Under the pieces are notes generated by a model. The model saw only the letters and a list, made by a program, of their open reading frames with translations, did not search any database and was not told the DNA's origin. From assembly GCA_002471275.1 (NCBI GenBank), contig DKPQ01000005.1, positions 372,001 to 436,000 on the forward strand: a DNA stretch of 64,000 bases. The letters run 5' to 3'. The position numbers were made by a program, and so were the translations under genes. Below are positions 1-8,396 of the stretch, one piece after another. Within the stretch, counting starts at the first letter, position 1. The number at the start of each line of letters is the position of its first letter. This DNA is from Flammeovirgaceae bacterium UBA7330. Lineage in GTDB: Bacteria; Bacteroidota; Bacteroidia; Cytophagales; Cyclobacteriaceae.

Positions 1-468
1 CTTATATTTTGGCAAACAGTTGTTTTCCTGATCGTGTTTGCCGTGTTGGCCGTCTTCGTATGGAAGCCTGTAGCCAGCGCATTGAAGACACGCGAAACAG
101 CCATTGCTGATTCTCTCAAAGCAGCTGAGCTTGCTAAAGAGGAGATGGCGCAGATCAAAGAAGACAATGAATACCTGCTTCAGGAAGCCAGGATGGAAAG
201 AGACAAGATGCTTAAGGAGGCATTGTCTACAGCGAATCAGATCAAAGAGGACGCCAGAGCTGAAACATCAGTAATTGCCGATAGGATGATTGCCGATGCA
301 AAGAACGCCATTGAAGGAGAAAAGAAAGCAGCGCTTCAGGAGGTAAAAAGCCTGGTAGCATCTTTATCCCTGGATATTGCCGAGAAGTTGCTAAGAGAAA
401 AACTAAGTGATGATAAGTCACAGAAAGATCTGATCGAAAAATTTCTGAAAGAAGTTAAAGTCAACTAA
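1..468 (+). CDS. atpF: ATP synthase Fo subunit b (5' end outside window)
   Basis: Subunit b forms the peripheral stalk that holds F1 against the membrane Fo sector. The reading frame is open from base 1: codons before the first possible start (GTG at 34) encode LIFWQTVVFLIV, which completes the N-terminal membrane helix typical of subunit b. The gene therefore begins upstream of the window and the GTG is not its start. The rest is a long charged, Ala/Glu/Lys-rich helix, as expected for the coiled-coil stalk. It ends 2 bases before atpH. Family identity is firm; only the N-terminus is missing. Confidence 0.96.
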   Translation, partial: LIFWQTVVFLIVFAVLAVFVWKPVASALKTRETAIADSLKAAELAKEEMAQIKEDNEYLLQEARMERDKMLKEALSTANQIKEDARAETSVIADRMIADAKNAIEGEKKAALQEVKSLVASLSLDIAEKLLREKLSDDKSQKDLIEKFLKEVKVN

Positions 469-470
469 TC

Positions 471-1016
471 ATGTCAAATACAAGGCTTGCAGCAAGATAT
501 GCTTCCCCTATTCTGGAACTTGCAGATCAGCAAGGTGTGCTGGAAGAGGTAAAGAATGACATGAAGTTATTTTTGGATCTATGTAAGTCCAATAGAGAAT
601 TGGCATTGATGCTCAAAAGCCCCATCATTCCTCATCTGAAGAAGGCAGAGATCCTCAAAAAGATCTTTGATAAGAAAATGAATAAGCTTACGCTAACAGC
701 GTTTGACGTTATATCAAGGAAAAACAGAGAGGCCGTACTTCCTCAGATAGCGCAGGTCTTTCTCGAGAAATACAATGTGAAGAAGGGAATTCAGGAGGTG
801 AAGTTGACTACCGCAACGCCCCTTACTGATGAATTAAGAAAGAAATTTAGTGAGTTGGTCAAAAAGATCTCCAAAAAGGAGCCATTGATCATAGAAAAGG
901 TAGATCCTGATGTGATAGGTGGATACTTATTAAAAATGGGAGATCAGCAGCTGGATGAATCAATCAGCGGTCATCTCAAAGAAATAGGATTAAAATTTAA
1001 AAACGAAACGATATAA
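471..1016 (+). CDS. atpH: ATP synthase F1 subunit delta
   Basis: Delta joins the top of the F1 alpha/beta hexamer to the subunit b stalk. The 181-residue length is normal. The N-terminal part (RLAARYASPILELADQQG) is the usual OSCP/delta opening and the C-terminal part contains the family-typical DPDVIGGYLLKMGD segment near residues 145-158. It lies between atpF and atpA in the common order, with a 2-base gap before it and 28 bases after it. Confidence 0.97.
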   Translation: MSNTRLAARYASPILELADQQGVLEEVKNDMKLFLDLCKSNRELALMLKSPIIPHLKKAEILKKIFDKKMNKLTLTAFDVISRKNREAVLPQIAQVFLEKYNVKKGIQEVKLTTATPLTDELRKKFSELVKKISKKEPLIIEKVDPDVIGGYLLKMGDQQLDESISGHLKEIGLKFKNETI

Positions 1017-1044
1017 TCGCCTGTAAAGGCACAAATTCAAAACT

Positions 1045-2628
1045 ATGGCAGAAGTTAGACCCGACGAGGTTTCAGCAATACTTAGAGAGCAACTCTCTAA
1101 CCAAAAGACAGAAGCACAACTTGAGGAAATCGGAACAGTACTGCAAGTAGGGGATGGTGTAGCCAGGATCTACGGATTGGGCAACGCTCAGGCAGGCGAG
1201 CTATTGGAATTTGACAATGGCCTGAGAGCATTGGCACTAAACCTGGAAGAAGACAATGTAGGAGCGGTATTGCTGGGAGATTCCAGTGATGTGAAGGAAG
1301 GAGATACCGTGAAGCGAACTGGAATGATTGGTTCGATCAAGGTAGGTGATGGCATGTGCGGAAGGGTTGTTGATACCCTGGGGTTACCCATAGATGGTAA
1401 AGGAAGCATCGAAGGTGAGCTTTTCGAAATGCCTTTGGAAAGAAAAGCACCGGGTGTAATCTACAGACAGCCGGTAAACGAGCCACTTCAGACCGGTATC
1501 AAAGCGATCGACTCAATGATTCCTATCGGAAGAGGACAGCGAGAACTTGTAATTGGTGACCGTCAGACAGGTAAAACTGCTGTGGTTATTGATACAATCA
1601 TCAACCAAAAAGAATTTTACGATCGAGGTGAGCCTGTATACTGTATCTACGTAGCCGTAGGACAGAAAGCTTCGACCGTAGCCGGAATTGTGGCTTCTCT
1701 GGAAAAAGCGGGTGCCATGGCTTATACCACAGTAGTGAGTGCTGCAGCATCAGAACCAGCACCATTGCAGTTCTTTGCACCATTTACCGGAGCAGCTATT
1801 GGAGAGTACTTCAGAGATACAGGTCGACCTGCTTTGGTGATTTATGATGACCTTTCTAAGCAGGCTGTTTCTTATCGTGAGGTTTCACTACTTCTTAGAA
1901 GACCTCCGGGACGTGAAGCATACCCTGGAGACGTTTTCTACCTTCACTCAAGATTGTTGGAGCGGGCGGCAAAAATCATCAACAACGATGAGATCGCTGC
2001 TAAAATGAATGACCTTCCTGATTCTTTGAAAGGAAAAGTAAAAGGTGGTGGTTCACTCACAGCCCTTCCTATCATTGAGACTCAGGCGGGTGACGTTTCT
2101 GCCTACATCCCTACCAATGTGATCTCCATCACTGATGGTCAGATTTTCCTTGAGACCAATCTTTTCAACTCGGGTATTCGACCTGCGATCAACGTAGGTA
2201 TCTCCGTATCTCGAGTGGGTGGATCTGCGCAGATCAAATCCATGAAGAAAATTGCTGGTACCTTGAAGCTGGATCAGGCACAGTTCCGTGAACTTGAAGC
2301 ATTTGCCAAGTTCGGATCCGACCTGGACCCTGCGACTCAAAGAGTAATCGACAGAGGTAGAAGGAACCAGGAAATCCTTAAACAGCCTCAGTATTCTCCT
2401 TCTCCGGTAGAAGAGCAGGTAGCCATCCTTTATGTTTCTACCAAAGGCTTTATCGATAAAGTACCTGAAAACAAGGTGAAGGACTTTGAAAAAGAATTCT
2501 TGTCAATCATGAAAGCCAAGCATAAAAAAGTGCTTGAGGCACTGAAAGCAGGTCAATTGACTGACGAAGTAACTGATAAGCTGGGTGAAGTAGCAAAAGA
2601 TCTTGCTGCTCAGTATACCAAAAAATAG
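1045..2628 (+). CDS. atpA: ATP synthase F1 subunit alpha
   Basis: Alpha is the non-catalytic nucleotide-binding subunit of the F1 hexamer. The 527-residue protein has the N-terminal beta-barrel, a P-loop GDRQTGKT at about residues 171-178, and the PGREAYPGDVFYLHSRLLERAA stretch (in parts near 290-310) characteristic of alpha. The C-terminal helical domain is intact. Start ATG follows 28 bases after atpH. Nothing is missing or odd. Confidence 0.99.
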   Translation: MAEVRPDEVSAILREQLSNQKTEAQLEEIGTVLQVGDGVARIYGLGNAQAGELLEFDNGLRALALNLEEDNVGAVLLGDSSDVKEGDTVKRTGMIGSIKVGDGMCGRVVDTLGLPIDGKGSIEGELFEMPLERKAPGVIYRQPVNEPLQTGIKAIDSMIPIGRGQRELVIGDRQTGKTAVVIDTIINQKEFYDRGEPVYCIYVAVGQKASTVAGIVASLEKAGAMAYTTVVSAAASEPAPLQFFAPFTGAAIGEYFRDTGRPALVIYDDLSKQAVSYREVSLLLRRPPGREAYPGDVFYLHSRLLERAAKIINNDEIAAKMNDLPDSLKGKVKGGGSLTALPIIETQAGDVSAYIPTNVISITDGQIFLETNLFNSGIRPAINVGISVSRVGGSAQIKSMKKIAGTLKLDQAQFRELEAFAKFGSDLDPATQRVIDRGRRNQEILKQPQYSPSPVEEQVAILYVSTKGFIDKVPENKVKDFEKEFLSIMKAKHKKVLEALKAGQLTDEVTDKLGEVAKDLAAQYTKK

Positions 2629-2640
2629 CAGTATTTAAGC

Positions 2641-3528
2641 ATGGCGAATCTTAAGGAAGTAAAAGGTAGGATACAATCTGTAACATCCACACAGCAGATC
2701 ACCAAAGCAATGAAAATGGTGGCTGCTGCCAAACTGAGGAGAGCTCAGGACAGGATCACGCAGATGCGGCCTTACTCCCAGAAGCTCACAAAGCTGATCC
2801 AGAATGTTTCAGGGGGTGTAGATGCTGAAAGTCTAAACAATCCCTACAGCATACAAAGAGAAGAGAATAATGTCTTACTGGTTGTAGTAAGTTCTGATAG
2901 AGGTTTGTGCGGGGGTTTCAACAACAATGCATTCAAGTTTGCAAGAAACCTGATCCAGGAAAAATATGCCAGCCAGGAAAAGAATGGTTCATTGTATATA
3001 CTACCAATAGGTAAGAAGTCCCTGGATTACTTCAGGAAACGCGGGTACAATGTCGATGATCAGTTTGCTACTTTGATGGGGCAGCTTACATTTGATGAAG
3101 TACGCGAAGCGGCAGAGTATGTCATGGATGCATTCTCCAGTGGAGTGTATGACAAAATAGAAATCATCTACAATGAGTTTAAAAATGTAGCTGTTCAGCA
3201 AATTAAATCTGAGCAGTTCCTTCCTATTCAGATGAATGAAGAAGAGGAGGATACGACGAGCTCTACGGATTACATCTTCCAACCGACCAAGGAGTTTATC
3301 TTTTCAGAAATCATTCCTAAATCGCTTAAGATCCAGTTCTACAGGACTTTGCTGGAATCGAATGCCTCCGAGCAGGGAGCAAGGATGACAGCGATGGATC
3401 AGGCAACGGACAACGCCGGGGAACTGCTCAAAGAACTTCGACTGACATATAACAGAACACGTCAGGCTGCCATTACCAAAGAGATTCTTGAGATTGTAGG
3501 AGGTGCTGAAGCGCTAAGCCAGGGATAA
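2641..3528 (+). CDS. atpG: ATP synthase F1 subunit gamma
   Basis: Gamma is the central rotor shaft of F1. The 295-residue protein opens with the conserved MANLKEVKGRIQSVTSTQQI and closes with the matching C-terminal helix (RQAAITKEILEIVGGAEAL). The middle contains the SSDRGLCGGFNNN motif near residues 83-95. The stop codon overlaps the next gene's start (TAATG), so the following UbiA-like gene is probably co-transcribed and translationally coupled. atpD and atpC do not follow, in line with their separate location in many Bacteroidota. Confidence 0.98.
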   Translation: MANLKEVKGRIQSVTSTQQITKAMKMVAAAKLRRAQDRITQMRPYSQKLTKLIQNVSGGVDAESLNNPYSIQREENNVLLVVVSSDRGLCGGFNNNAFKFARNLIQEKYASQEKNGSLYILPIGKKSLDYFRKRGYNVDDQFATLMGQLTFDEVREAAEYVMDAFSSGVYDKIEIIYNEFKNVAVQQIKSEQFLPIQMNEEEEDTTSSTDYIFQPTKEFIFSEIIPKSLKIQFYRTLLESNASEQGARMTAMDQATDNAGELLKELRLTYNRTRQAAITKEILEIVGGAEALSQG

Positions 3529-4334
3529 TGATTCTCTATCGGTATTTCAGATGGTTATCTCTGGATATCGTTTTAGGTGCAGTTATTTTTCTCGGCTTCC
3601 TTGGGTCTCTCTATGAATTGATGATCCCTGCCAGTGTCTATTTAGCATTGGCTATCACAGTATGGCTCATTTATTCAGTAGATCACCTGATAGATTCAAG
3701 AAATATTAGGACCTCTGACCCACGAAGAGTATTTCATCAGAAATACTTTAAGCAAGTCGTATTTTTCGCTGGAATCGTTTCTGTTGTAGGGTTGATTAAT
3801 GTCTATTATTTGCCTGTTGAAATTATCAGGGCTGGAGCTATTTTAGCGGCTTGCTGCATCTTGTACCTGATGTTGGTTTACTTTCTTCCCGGTCTGTGGC
3901 TTAAAGAGCTACTGGTGGCCATAGGGTATGCATCAGGAATTTTTCTGACACCCATTTCGCTCCTGGATTCACTGCAAACAATAGATTTCATTCTGTTTAC
4001 ACAGCTGGCTGTGTTGGCACTTGTCAATCTTTTGGTTTTTTCTGTCTATGATCGCGAAAGTGATATTAAAAATGGTTTTGGATCTATTACTTGCCTACTG
4101 GGTGCCGGCTCTGTCAGCCTGATCTGGGCCCTTCTTTCCCTATTGATTGGTTCTTCAGTATACCTGGGCGTGGTACTGGCAGAGAAATATCAGATAATCC
4201 AGTTTGTATACCTGATCATGACTTGCATACTTGTGGGTGTCATGCGGTTTCAGCCGTTCTTTGGCCAAAATGAACGTTTCCGCGTAGTGGGGGATGCTAT
4301 CTTTTTTGTCCCGGCTATTTTTTTGTTCTTTTAG
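3528..4334 (+). CDS. UbiA-like membrane prenyltransferase family protein
   Basis: A 268-residue, very hydrophobic protein with about eight predicted membrane helices. Two Asp-rich loops, YSVDHLIDSRN (about residues 49-59) and YDRESDIKNG (about 173-182), sit where UbiA-type prenyltransferases bind prenyl diphosphate through Mg2+. Such enzymes attach polyprenyl chains to quinone, haem or other acceptors. The first motif departs from the usual NDxxD form, so substrate and even activity are uncertain. The start overlaps the atpG stop, and a small methyltransferase follows 3 bases after the stop, which suggests a two-step modification of a lipid or quinone. I cannot name the product. Confidence 0.75.
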   Translation: MILYRYFRWLSLDIVLGAVIFLGFLGSLYELMIPASVYLALAITVWLIYSVDHLIDSRNIRTSDPRRVFHQKYFKQVVFFAGIVSVVGLINVYYLPVEIIRAGAILAACCILYLMLVYFLPGLWLKELLVAIGYASGIFLTPISLLDSLQTIDFILFTQLAVLALVNLLVFSVYDRESDIKNGFGSITCLLGAGSVSLIWALLSLLIGSSVYLGVVLAEKYQIIQFVYLIMTCILVGVMRFQPFFGQNERFRVVGDAIFFVPAIFLFF

Positions 4335-4337
4335 TGA

Positions 4338-4931
4338 ATGAATAATTTTGACGGGATCGCCTGGTGTTATGACTTTGTCAAAAGACTGGTCTTCGGGGAT
4401 GTGCTCGATCAGGCATCCGCGCATTTTCTATCCAAAATACCTCCGGGATCGAAGGTATTGATCATCGGAGGGGGTACAGGACGTATCCTAAATGATATTT
4501 CAGGTGAATTACAGATTACTTATCTTGAGAAATCTGCTAATATGCTCAGGAGAGCGCAAAAGAGACAGTCAACAAGTGTCGATTTTGAGCACATTGATTT
4601 CCTGGATTTTCAAGCCCCACAAAAATTTGATTGTATCATCTGCCCGTTTTTCCTCGATCTTTTTACCCAGGAGATGTTAGGAAATGTGATGCTAAAATTA
4701 AAAGAGTCCATGGTGCCCGGTGGTCAATTACTTGTTGCTGATTTTTCCCATCGGTCTTCGGTTTTACTAAAAGTCATGTACCTGGGATTTAGAGCATTAA
4801 GCAACATACCTGCTAAATCCATACCTCCCATTCAGGAAATGATTACGTTTTCAGGGTTTCACCTGATAGACTCCACCATGTTTTTAAATGGACAGGTCTT
4901 TTCCAGCCATTTCAGGCATGTGTCAAACTAG
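4338..4931 (+). CDS. class I SAM-dependent methyltransferase
   Basis: A 197-residue protein with a class I methyltransferase fold. The SAM-binding motif I is VLIIGGGTGRIL (about residues 40-51), followed by TYLEKSANMLRRA as the acidic ribose-binding strand and FDCIICPFFLDLF as motif IV. It is shorter than UbiE/MenG, and its substrate is unknown. It lies directly behind the UbiA-like gene (3 bases), so it may act on the product of that enzyme. The downstream 8-base AT inverted repeat (4932-4939 with 4950-4957) is the only structure before the next gene. Confidence 0.8.
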   Translation: MNNFDGIAWCYDFVKRLVFGDVLDQASAHFLSKIPPGSKVLIIGGGTGRILNDISGELQITYLEKSANMLRRAQKRQSTSVDFEHIDFLDFQAPQKFDCIICPFFLDLFTQEMLGNVMLKLKESMVPGGQLLVADFSHRSSVLLKVMYLGFRALSNIPAKSIPPIQEMITFSGFHLIDSTMFLNGQVFSSHFRHVSN

Positions 4932-4969
4932 TTAATTATTCGGATCTTTATAATTAATTACTTTCCTCA

Positions 4970-4996
4970 GGAAACCTTTTGCTGAAAGGGTTGTCC
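4970..4996 (+). promoter_or_regulatory. candidate ECF-type promoter (GGAAAC-N17-GTCC)
   Basis: GGAAAC at 4970-4975 and GTCC at 4993-4996 are 17 bases apart, resembling the -35/-10 pair used by many ECF sigma factors, here just at the 5' end of an ECF sigma gene. The same GGAAA also completes an inverted repeat TTTCCT-C-AGGAAA (4962-4974). If used, transcription would start near 5003 and the TTG at 4979 could not be the start codon. This is weak evidence from one site. Confidence 0.25.
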
Positions 4997-5575
4997 TTTA
5001 AACAGTTAATTGTTTTGAAAGGAGATCAATTAAATATTCATCACCAACTGATCCGAGAATGTCAGGCAGGAAGTAGGATGGCTTATGAACAGCTATACAA
5101 GCTGTATTCAGGAGCCATGTATAATATCTGCAGGCGAATGATCAGGGATGAGGATGAAGCGAAAGATCTCTTGCAGGAGTCGTTTATTGATGCCTTCAGG
5201 AAGCTACCGGATCTGCGGGAAGTCAGCACATTTAGTGCCTGGATCAAGCGCATAGTGGTGAACCATTGTATCAATGCGATTAAGAAAAAAAAATTGATCA
5301 CCAGCGAATTGGATCAGAATTTTGATCTGGTTGAGGAAACAGAAGATGATTTTGAGTATCAAAAATTTACAGCAGGTAAGATAATGGAAGCCATAGGTGA
5401 ACTACCGGACGGAAGCAGGACAGTGCTGAATCTATATCTGTTTGAGGGGTACGACCATAAAGAGATTGGGCAGATATTGGGCATTACGGAATCAGCTTCA
5501 AAAGCCCAGTATAGCAAAGCAAAAGCCAAAATAAGGAACAGACTGGAATCTAACAGCAAAAGCTATGTCGGATAA
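4979..5575 (+). CDS. RNA polymerase sigma-70 factor, ECF subfamily
   Basis: ECF sigma factors redirect RNA polymerase to envelope-stress or transport genes. Region 2 is clear (LYKLYSGAMYNICRRM, then DEDEAKDLLQESFIDAFRKL and FSAWIKRIVVNHCIN), and region 4 follows (LPDGSRTVLNLYLFEGYDHKEIGQILGITESASK). There is no ATG ahead of region 2. The frame offers TTG at 4979, with AGGAAA 5-10 bases before it, or TTG at 5015. I list the longer form. The gene overlaps the next one by 11 bases, the classic arrangement with an anti-sigma partner. Confidence 0.93.
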   Translation: MLKGLSFKQLIVLKGDQLNIHHQLIRECQAGSRMAYEQLYKLYSGAMYNICRRMIRDEDEAKDLLQESFIDAFRKLPDLREVSTFSAWIKRIVVNHCINAIKKKKLITSELDQNFDLVEETEDDFEYQKFTAGKIMEAIGELPDGSRTVLNLYLFEGYDHKEIGQILGITESASKAQYSKAKAKIRNRLESNSKSYVG

Positions 5576-6074
5576 ATTAAAGCATTGGGTCGATCAGTCC
5601 AGGGAAGAATTTGAAGTATTTCCTTTTGATGAGAATCAGGGTTGGAAGGATTTAGAGAAATCATTTGTTCCCCGGAGGAGAAAGCGATGGAAGCTGCACG
5701 TCGGATATGCAGCGGCAGCCTGTGTGATGTTTGTAGCCGGTTGGTTGTCATTTATGGTATACAATACCTATCAGAGGCCGATCAACCCAATGGTACAGGA
5801 ATGGATGGAAACGGAAAGATTCTATCAGCAGGAGATCAATGAAATCCAGCTAATGGTCACTGCTAAAGTGAATGATCCATTGATTTTGGAGGATCTAAAG
5901 GAAATGGATGTGGTCATCGCATCCCTCAAAAAAGACCTTCGGGACAACATGGATAATGAGGAGGTGATCATGGCTGTAATGGATCAGTACAGACTAAAAC
6001 TCAAGATCCTGGAGCGTATGTTGGAAAAACTGCAGGATGAAGATCATATCGAGGTGATCGAGACAAATATTTAA
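5565..6074 (+). CDS. putative membrane-anchored anti-sigma factor
   Basis: A 169-residue protein with a charged N-terminal cytoplasmic part (about 1-42), one membrane helix (about 45-65, VGYAAAACVMFVAGWLSFMV) and a periplasmic, helix-rich tail with many Met, Glu and Lys. Its start overlaps the ECF sigma gene by 11 bases, so the two are translationally coupled. Size, topology and position fit an anti-sigma factor. No zinc-binding ASD motif (HxxxCxxC) and no FecR domain are visible, so the role rests on context. Confidence 0.7.
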   Translation: MSDKLKHWVDQSREEFEVFPFDENQGWKDLEKSFVPRRRKRWKLHVGYAAAACVMFVAGWLSFMVYNTYQRPINPMVQEWMETERFYQQEINEIQLMVTAKVNDPLILEDLKEMDVVIASLKKDLRDNMDNEEVIMAVMDQYRLKLKILERMLEKLQDEDHIEVIETNI

Positions 6075-6084
6075 CCAGGTAGAG

Positions 6085-7209
6085 ATGAAAAAGATAACCA
6101 GTATCATCATAATTTATTTGGCCACCACATGTGCTTACATGGCGCATGGACAGTACAACGGGGAAAAGAACTTTGAGCAAAGCTATGAGGTTCCTCCCGG
6201 GGGGGAGCTCGAGCTGAAAAACAAGTATGGCCATATCATCGTACGAAGTTGGGAGCAGGATTCAGTCTATATCAAAGTAAAGGCAACTGCCGATGGAAAG
6301 ACACCCGATGTGATCAAGAAATCACTCAATAAAGTATCCGTAAGCTTCAGAAAAGTAGGTTCAGTCGTCCTGGTTGAAACAAATTTTGAGCAGTCCGCGG
6401 GCTTTTTTGGTAGTTTACTCACAGATGTGGAGGACTATTCCAAAAACCTGTTTGGCGGCACCAAGGTTTCGGTAGACTATGAGGTATGGATGCCCAGAAA
6501 AATGGACCTTCATATCGAAAATAAATATGGTAACGTATTTCTTTCCGCGCTTACCGGATTTGTCACCGTGGATCTTTCACATGGTGACCTAAAAGCCAAT
6601 GGACTGGAAAAGGAGTTTAAACTCACACATAGTTTTGGAAGAAGTAGAATAGACAAGCTGCATAAAGGAACATTCTCACTTAAAGGTGCGGAAGTAAAGA
6701 TAGATAAGGCCAGGTTGGTAAATTTTGAGAGTAGCTCATCTGAGATCACTCTGGGTATTGTTGAATACGCTCAGTTTCATAGTAGAAATGATAAAATAAG
6801 TGTGCAGCAGGCGGATGATATCATTGCTGAAGGGATGTTTACGGATCTCAGCATAGACATGGTATTATCGAGTGCACAATTGGATTTCAACTATGGAGAT
6901 GTATTTATCACAAGGGTTCAAAAGGGCTTCAAGTCGATTGATATCATTGGCAAGTCTACAGATATTAACCTGATCATGGATCAGGCCTCCTATATCTCCG
7001 CAAATATTACCGCCAACAAAGACCGATTGATTGTTCCAAGTAGTATGCTGGTATTGAAGAAAGAAAATACTGCTACGACCAGTGAGATCACATTATCCGG
7101 GTTCGTAGGACCCACTCAAAATACCAAAGGAGAACTCAACGTTTTAGCAGATGGAGGTGAACTGATCATTTCGATAATGGAGTTGCCCCTTTATACTAAA
7201 AAGAACTAA
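6085..7209 (+). CDS. exported protein, DUF4097-like beta-repeat fold
   Basis: A 374-residue protein with a cleavable signal peptide (about 1-22, ending MAHGQ). Repeated short strands such as LELKNKYGHIIVRSW (about 41-55) and LHIENKYGNVFLSAL (about 142-156) resemble the adhesin-like beta repeats of DUF4097 proteins, often found behind ECF sigma/anti-sigma pairs. It begins 10 bases after the anti-sigma gene and belongs to the same operon. A role in sensing or modulating the periplasmic signal is inference; no enzyme motif is visible. Confidence 0.72.
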   Translation: MKKITSIIIIYLATTCAYMAHGQYNGEKNFEQSYEVPPGGELELKNKYGHIIVRSWEQDSVYIKVKATADGKTPDVIKKSLNKVSVSFRKVGSVVLVETNFEQSAGFFGSLLTDVEDYSKNLFGGTKVSVDYEVWMPRKMDLHIENKYGNVFLSALTGFVTVDLSHGDLKANGLEKEFKLTHSFGRSRIDKLHKGTFSLKGAEVKIDKARLVNFESSSSEITLGIVEYAQFHSRNDKISVQQADDIIAEGMFTDLSIDMVLSSAQLDFNYGDVFITRVQKGFKSIDIIGKSTDINLIMDQASYISANITANKDRLIVPSSMLVLKKENTATTSEITLSGFVGPTQNTKGELNVLADGGELIISIMELPLYTKKN

Positions 7210-7234
7210 CTGAAAAGAAAACCCGCCCGAACTG

Positions 7235-7747
7235 ATGATTAAATATTTCATTGCAGGATTTCTGTACCTGGTCCTGGCCCTTACGTGCAATGCGCAGCAA
7301 TATACTCAATCAGCCGGCTTACGGCTTGGAAAAACTTCAGGTCTCACCTATAAAAAGTTCCTGGTGGAGGAAAAATCAGTTGAACTGACCCTTAGTGGTA
7401 GAAATGAGGGGATACAAATTATTACTATGTATGTGAATCATCTGCCAATGGAGGTGGCTTTCAGTGAGTTTTTCTATGCATACTATGGTATGGGTGGGCA
7501 TCTGGGTTTTGAAAGATTTCACCAATTCAGAAAGGTATTGACGTCCATAGATCCTCCTGATTTTGAATATGAGGATCAAACCTATTTTATCATGGGAGTG
7601 GATGTGATTCTGGGGGTAGAGTATCGGTGGCTGAGTATTCCCATGACTGTGGGATTCGACATCAAACCCTATTTTAATTATATAGGCATGCGTCATGCGG
7701 AAGCATATTTTTGGGATGCTGCAGTCACTTTAAAATATGTATTCTGA
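7235..7747 (+). CDS. exported protein, probable small outer-membrane beta-barrel
   Basis: A 170-residue protein with a signal peptide (about 1-20, LALTCNAQ). The mature part alternates hydrophobic and polar residues and is rich in Tyr, Phe and Gly (YYGMGGHLGF; the last residues are AAVTLKYVF), ending in an aromatic residue as outer-membrane barrels usually do. No family can be named. Its stop overlaps the next gene's ATG (TGATG geometry at 7745-7749), so both are probably made together as the last part of the sigma-factor operon. Confidence 0.68.
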   Translation: MIKYFIAGFLYLVLALTCNAQQYTQSAGLRLGKTSGLTYKKFLVEEKSVELTLSGRNEGIQIITMYVNHLPMEVAFSEFFYAYYGMGGHLGFERFHQFRKVLTSIDPPDFEYEDQTYFIMGVDVILGVEYRWLSIPMTVGFDIKPYFNYIGMRHAEAYFWDAAVTLKYVF

Positions 7748-8394
7748 TGAGAGCGATCGTAGCCCTATTTATTCTTCTCTTATGTAGTAACATCCTTGCG
7801 CAGCAATATGTAGACTCACACAATCCGGATGAAATCAAATCATTGATAGGTAAAAGCAGCGAGACGTATGGTTTTGGAGGTGCTGACCTCAAGATTGGTG
7901 ACATTGCGGGGAACCGAAGCCTTATCATCGGAGCAAGCGGTGGTGTGATCGTAAACCGCACTTACTTCCTGGGTTTGGCTGGCTACGGTTTGGTCACGGA
8001 TAATGAAATAGATGGTTTGATACCCACGGCCACTGTACCTATGGAAAAGAAACTAAATATCTATGGTGGGTACGGAGGAATGGTGTTCGGTTTTACCTTG
8101 TGGACAAGAGAACCGGTTCACCTGCATTTTCCATTTCTGGTAGGTGCCGGGGCATTCGAAGTGGTAGACAATAACTTTTTCAACAATAATTTTGACACGG
8201 ATTTCTCTATTGAAAGATCGGCTTTTTTTATTGGGGAACCTGGTGTACAAGTTGAGTTCAACATTACTGAAAACTTTAGATTAGGTACCGGGGTATCCTA
8301 CCGGTTGGTCACGGGTCTTGACATGGTCAATCTGCGAGATGAAGATCTCACAGGTCTAAGTACCAATATTTCAGTGAGGTTTGGTCAGTTTTAG
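7747..8394 (+). CDS. exported protein, probable outer-membrane beta-barrel
   Basis: A 215-residue protein. I place the start at the ATG at 7747 rather than at 7711, because it gives a clean signal peptide (MRAIVALFILLLCSNILAQ) and the upstream 36 bases lie inside the preceding gene. The mature part is Gly- and aromatic-rich with barrel-like alternation and ends in VRFGQF, a terminal Phe typical of outer-membrane proteins. It ends only 2 bases from the stop codon of the convergent methyltransferase gene, leaving no space for a separate terminator. Confidence 0.7.
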   Translation: MRAIVALFILLLCSNILAQQYVDSHNPDEIKSLIGKSSETYGFGGADLKIGDIAGNRSLIIGASGGVIVNRTYFLGLAGYGLVTDNEIDGLIPTATVPMEKKLNIYGGYGGMVFGFTLWTREPVHLHFPFLVGAGAFEVVDNNFFNNNFDTDFSIERSAFFIGEPGVQVEFNITENFRLGTGVSYRLVTGLDMVNLRDEDLTGLSTNISVRFGQF

Positions 8395-8396
8395 CC

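Noticed and set aside
7711..7746. Upstream ATG for the second barrel-like gene
   Set aside because: It adds 12 residues inside the previous gene and hides a clean signal peptide that begins at 7747.
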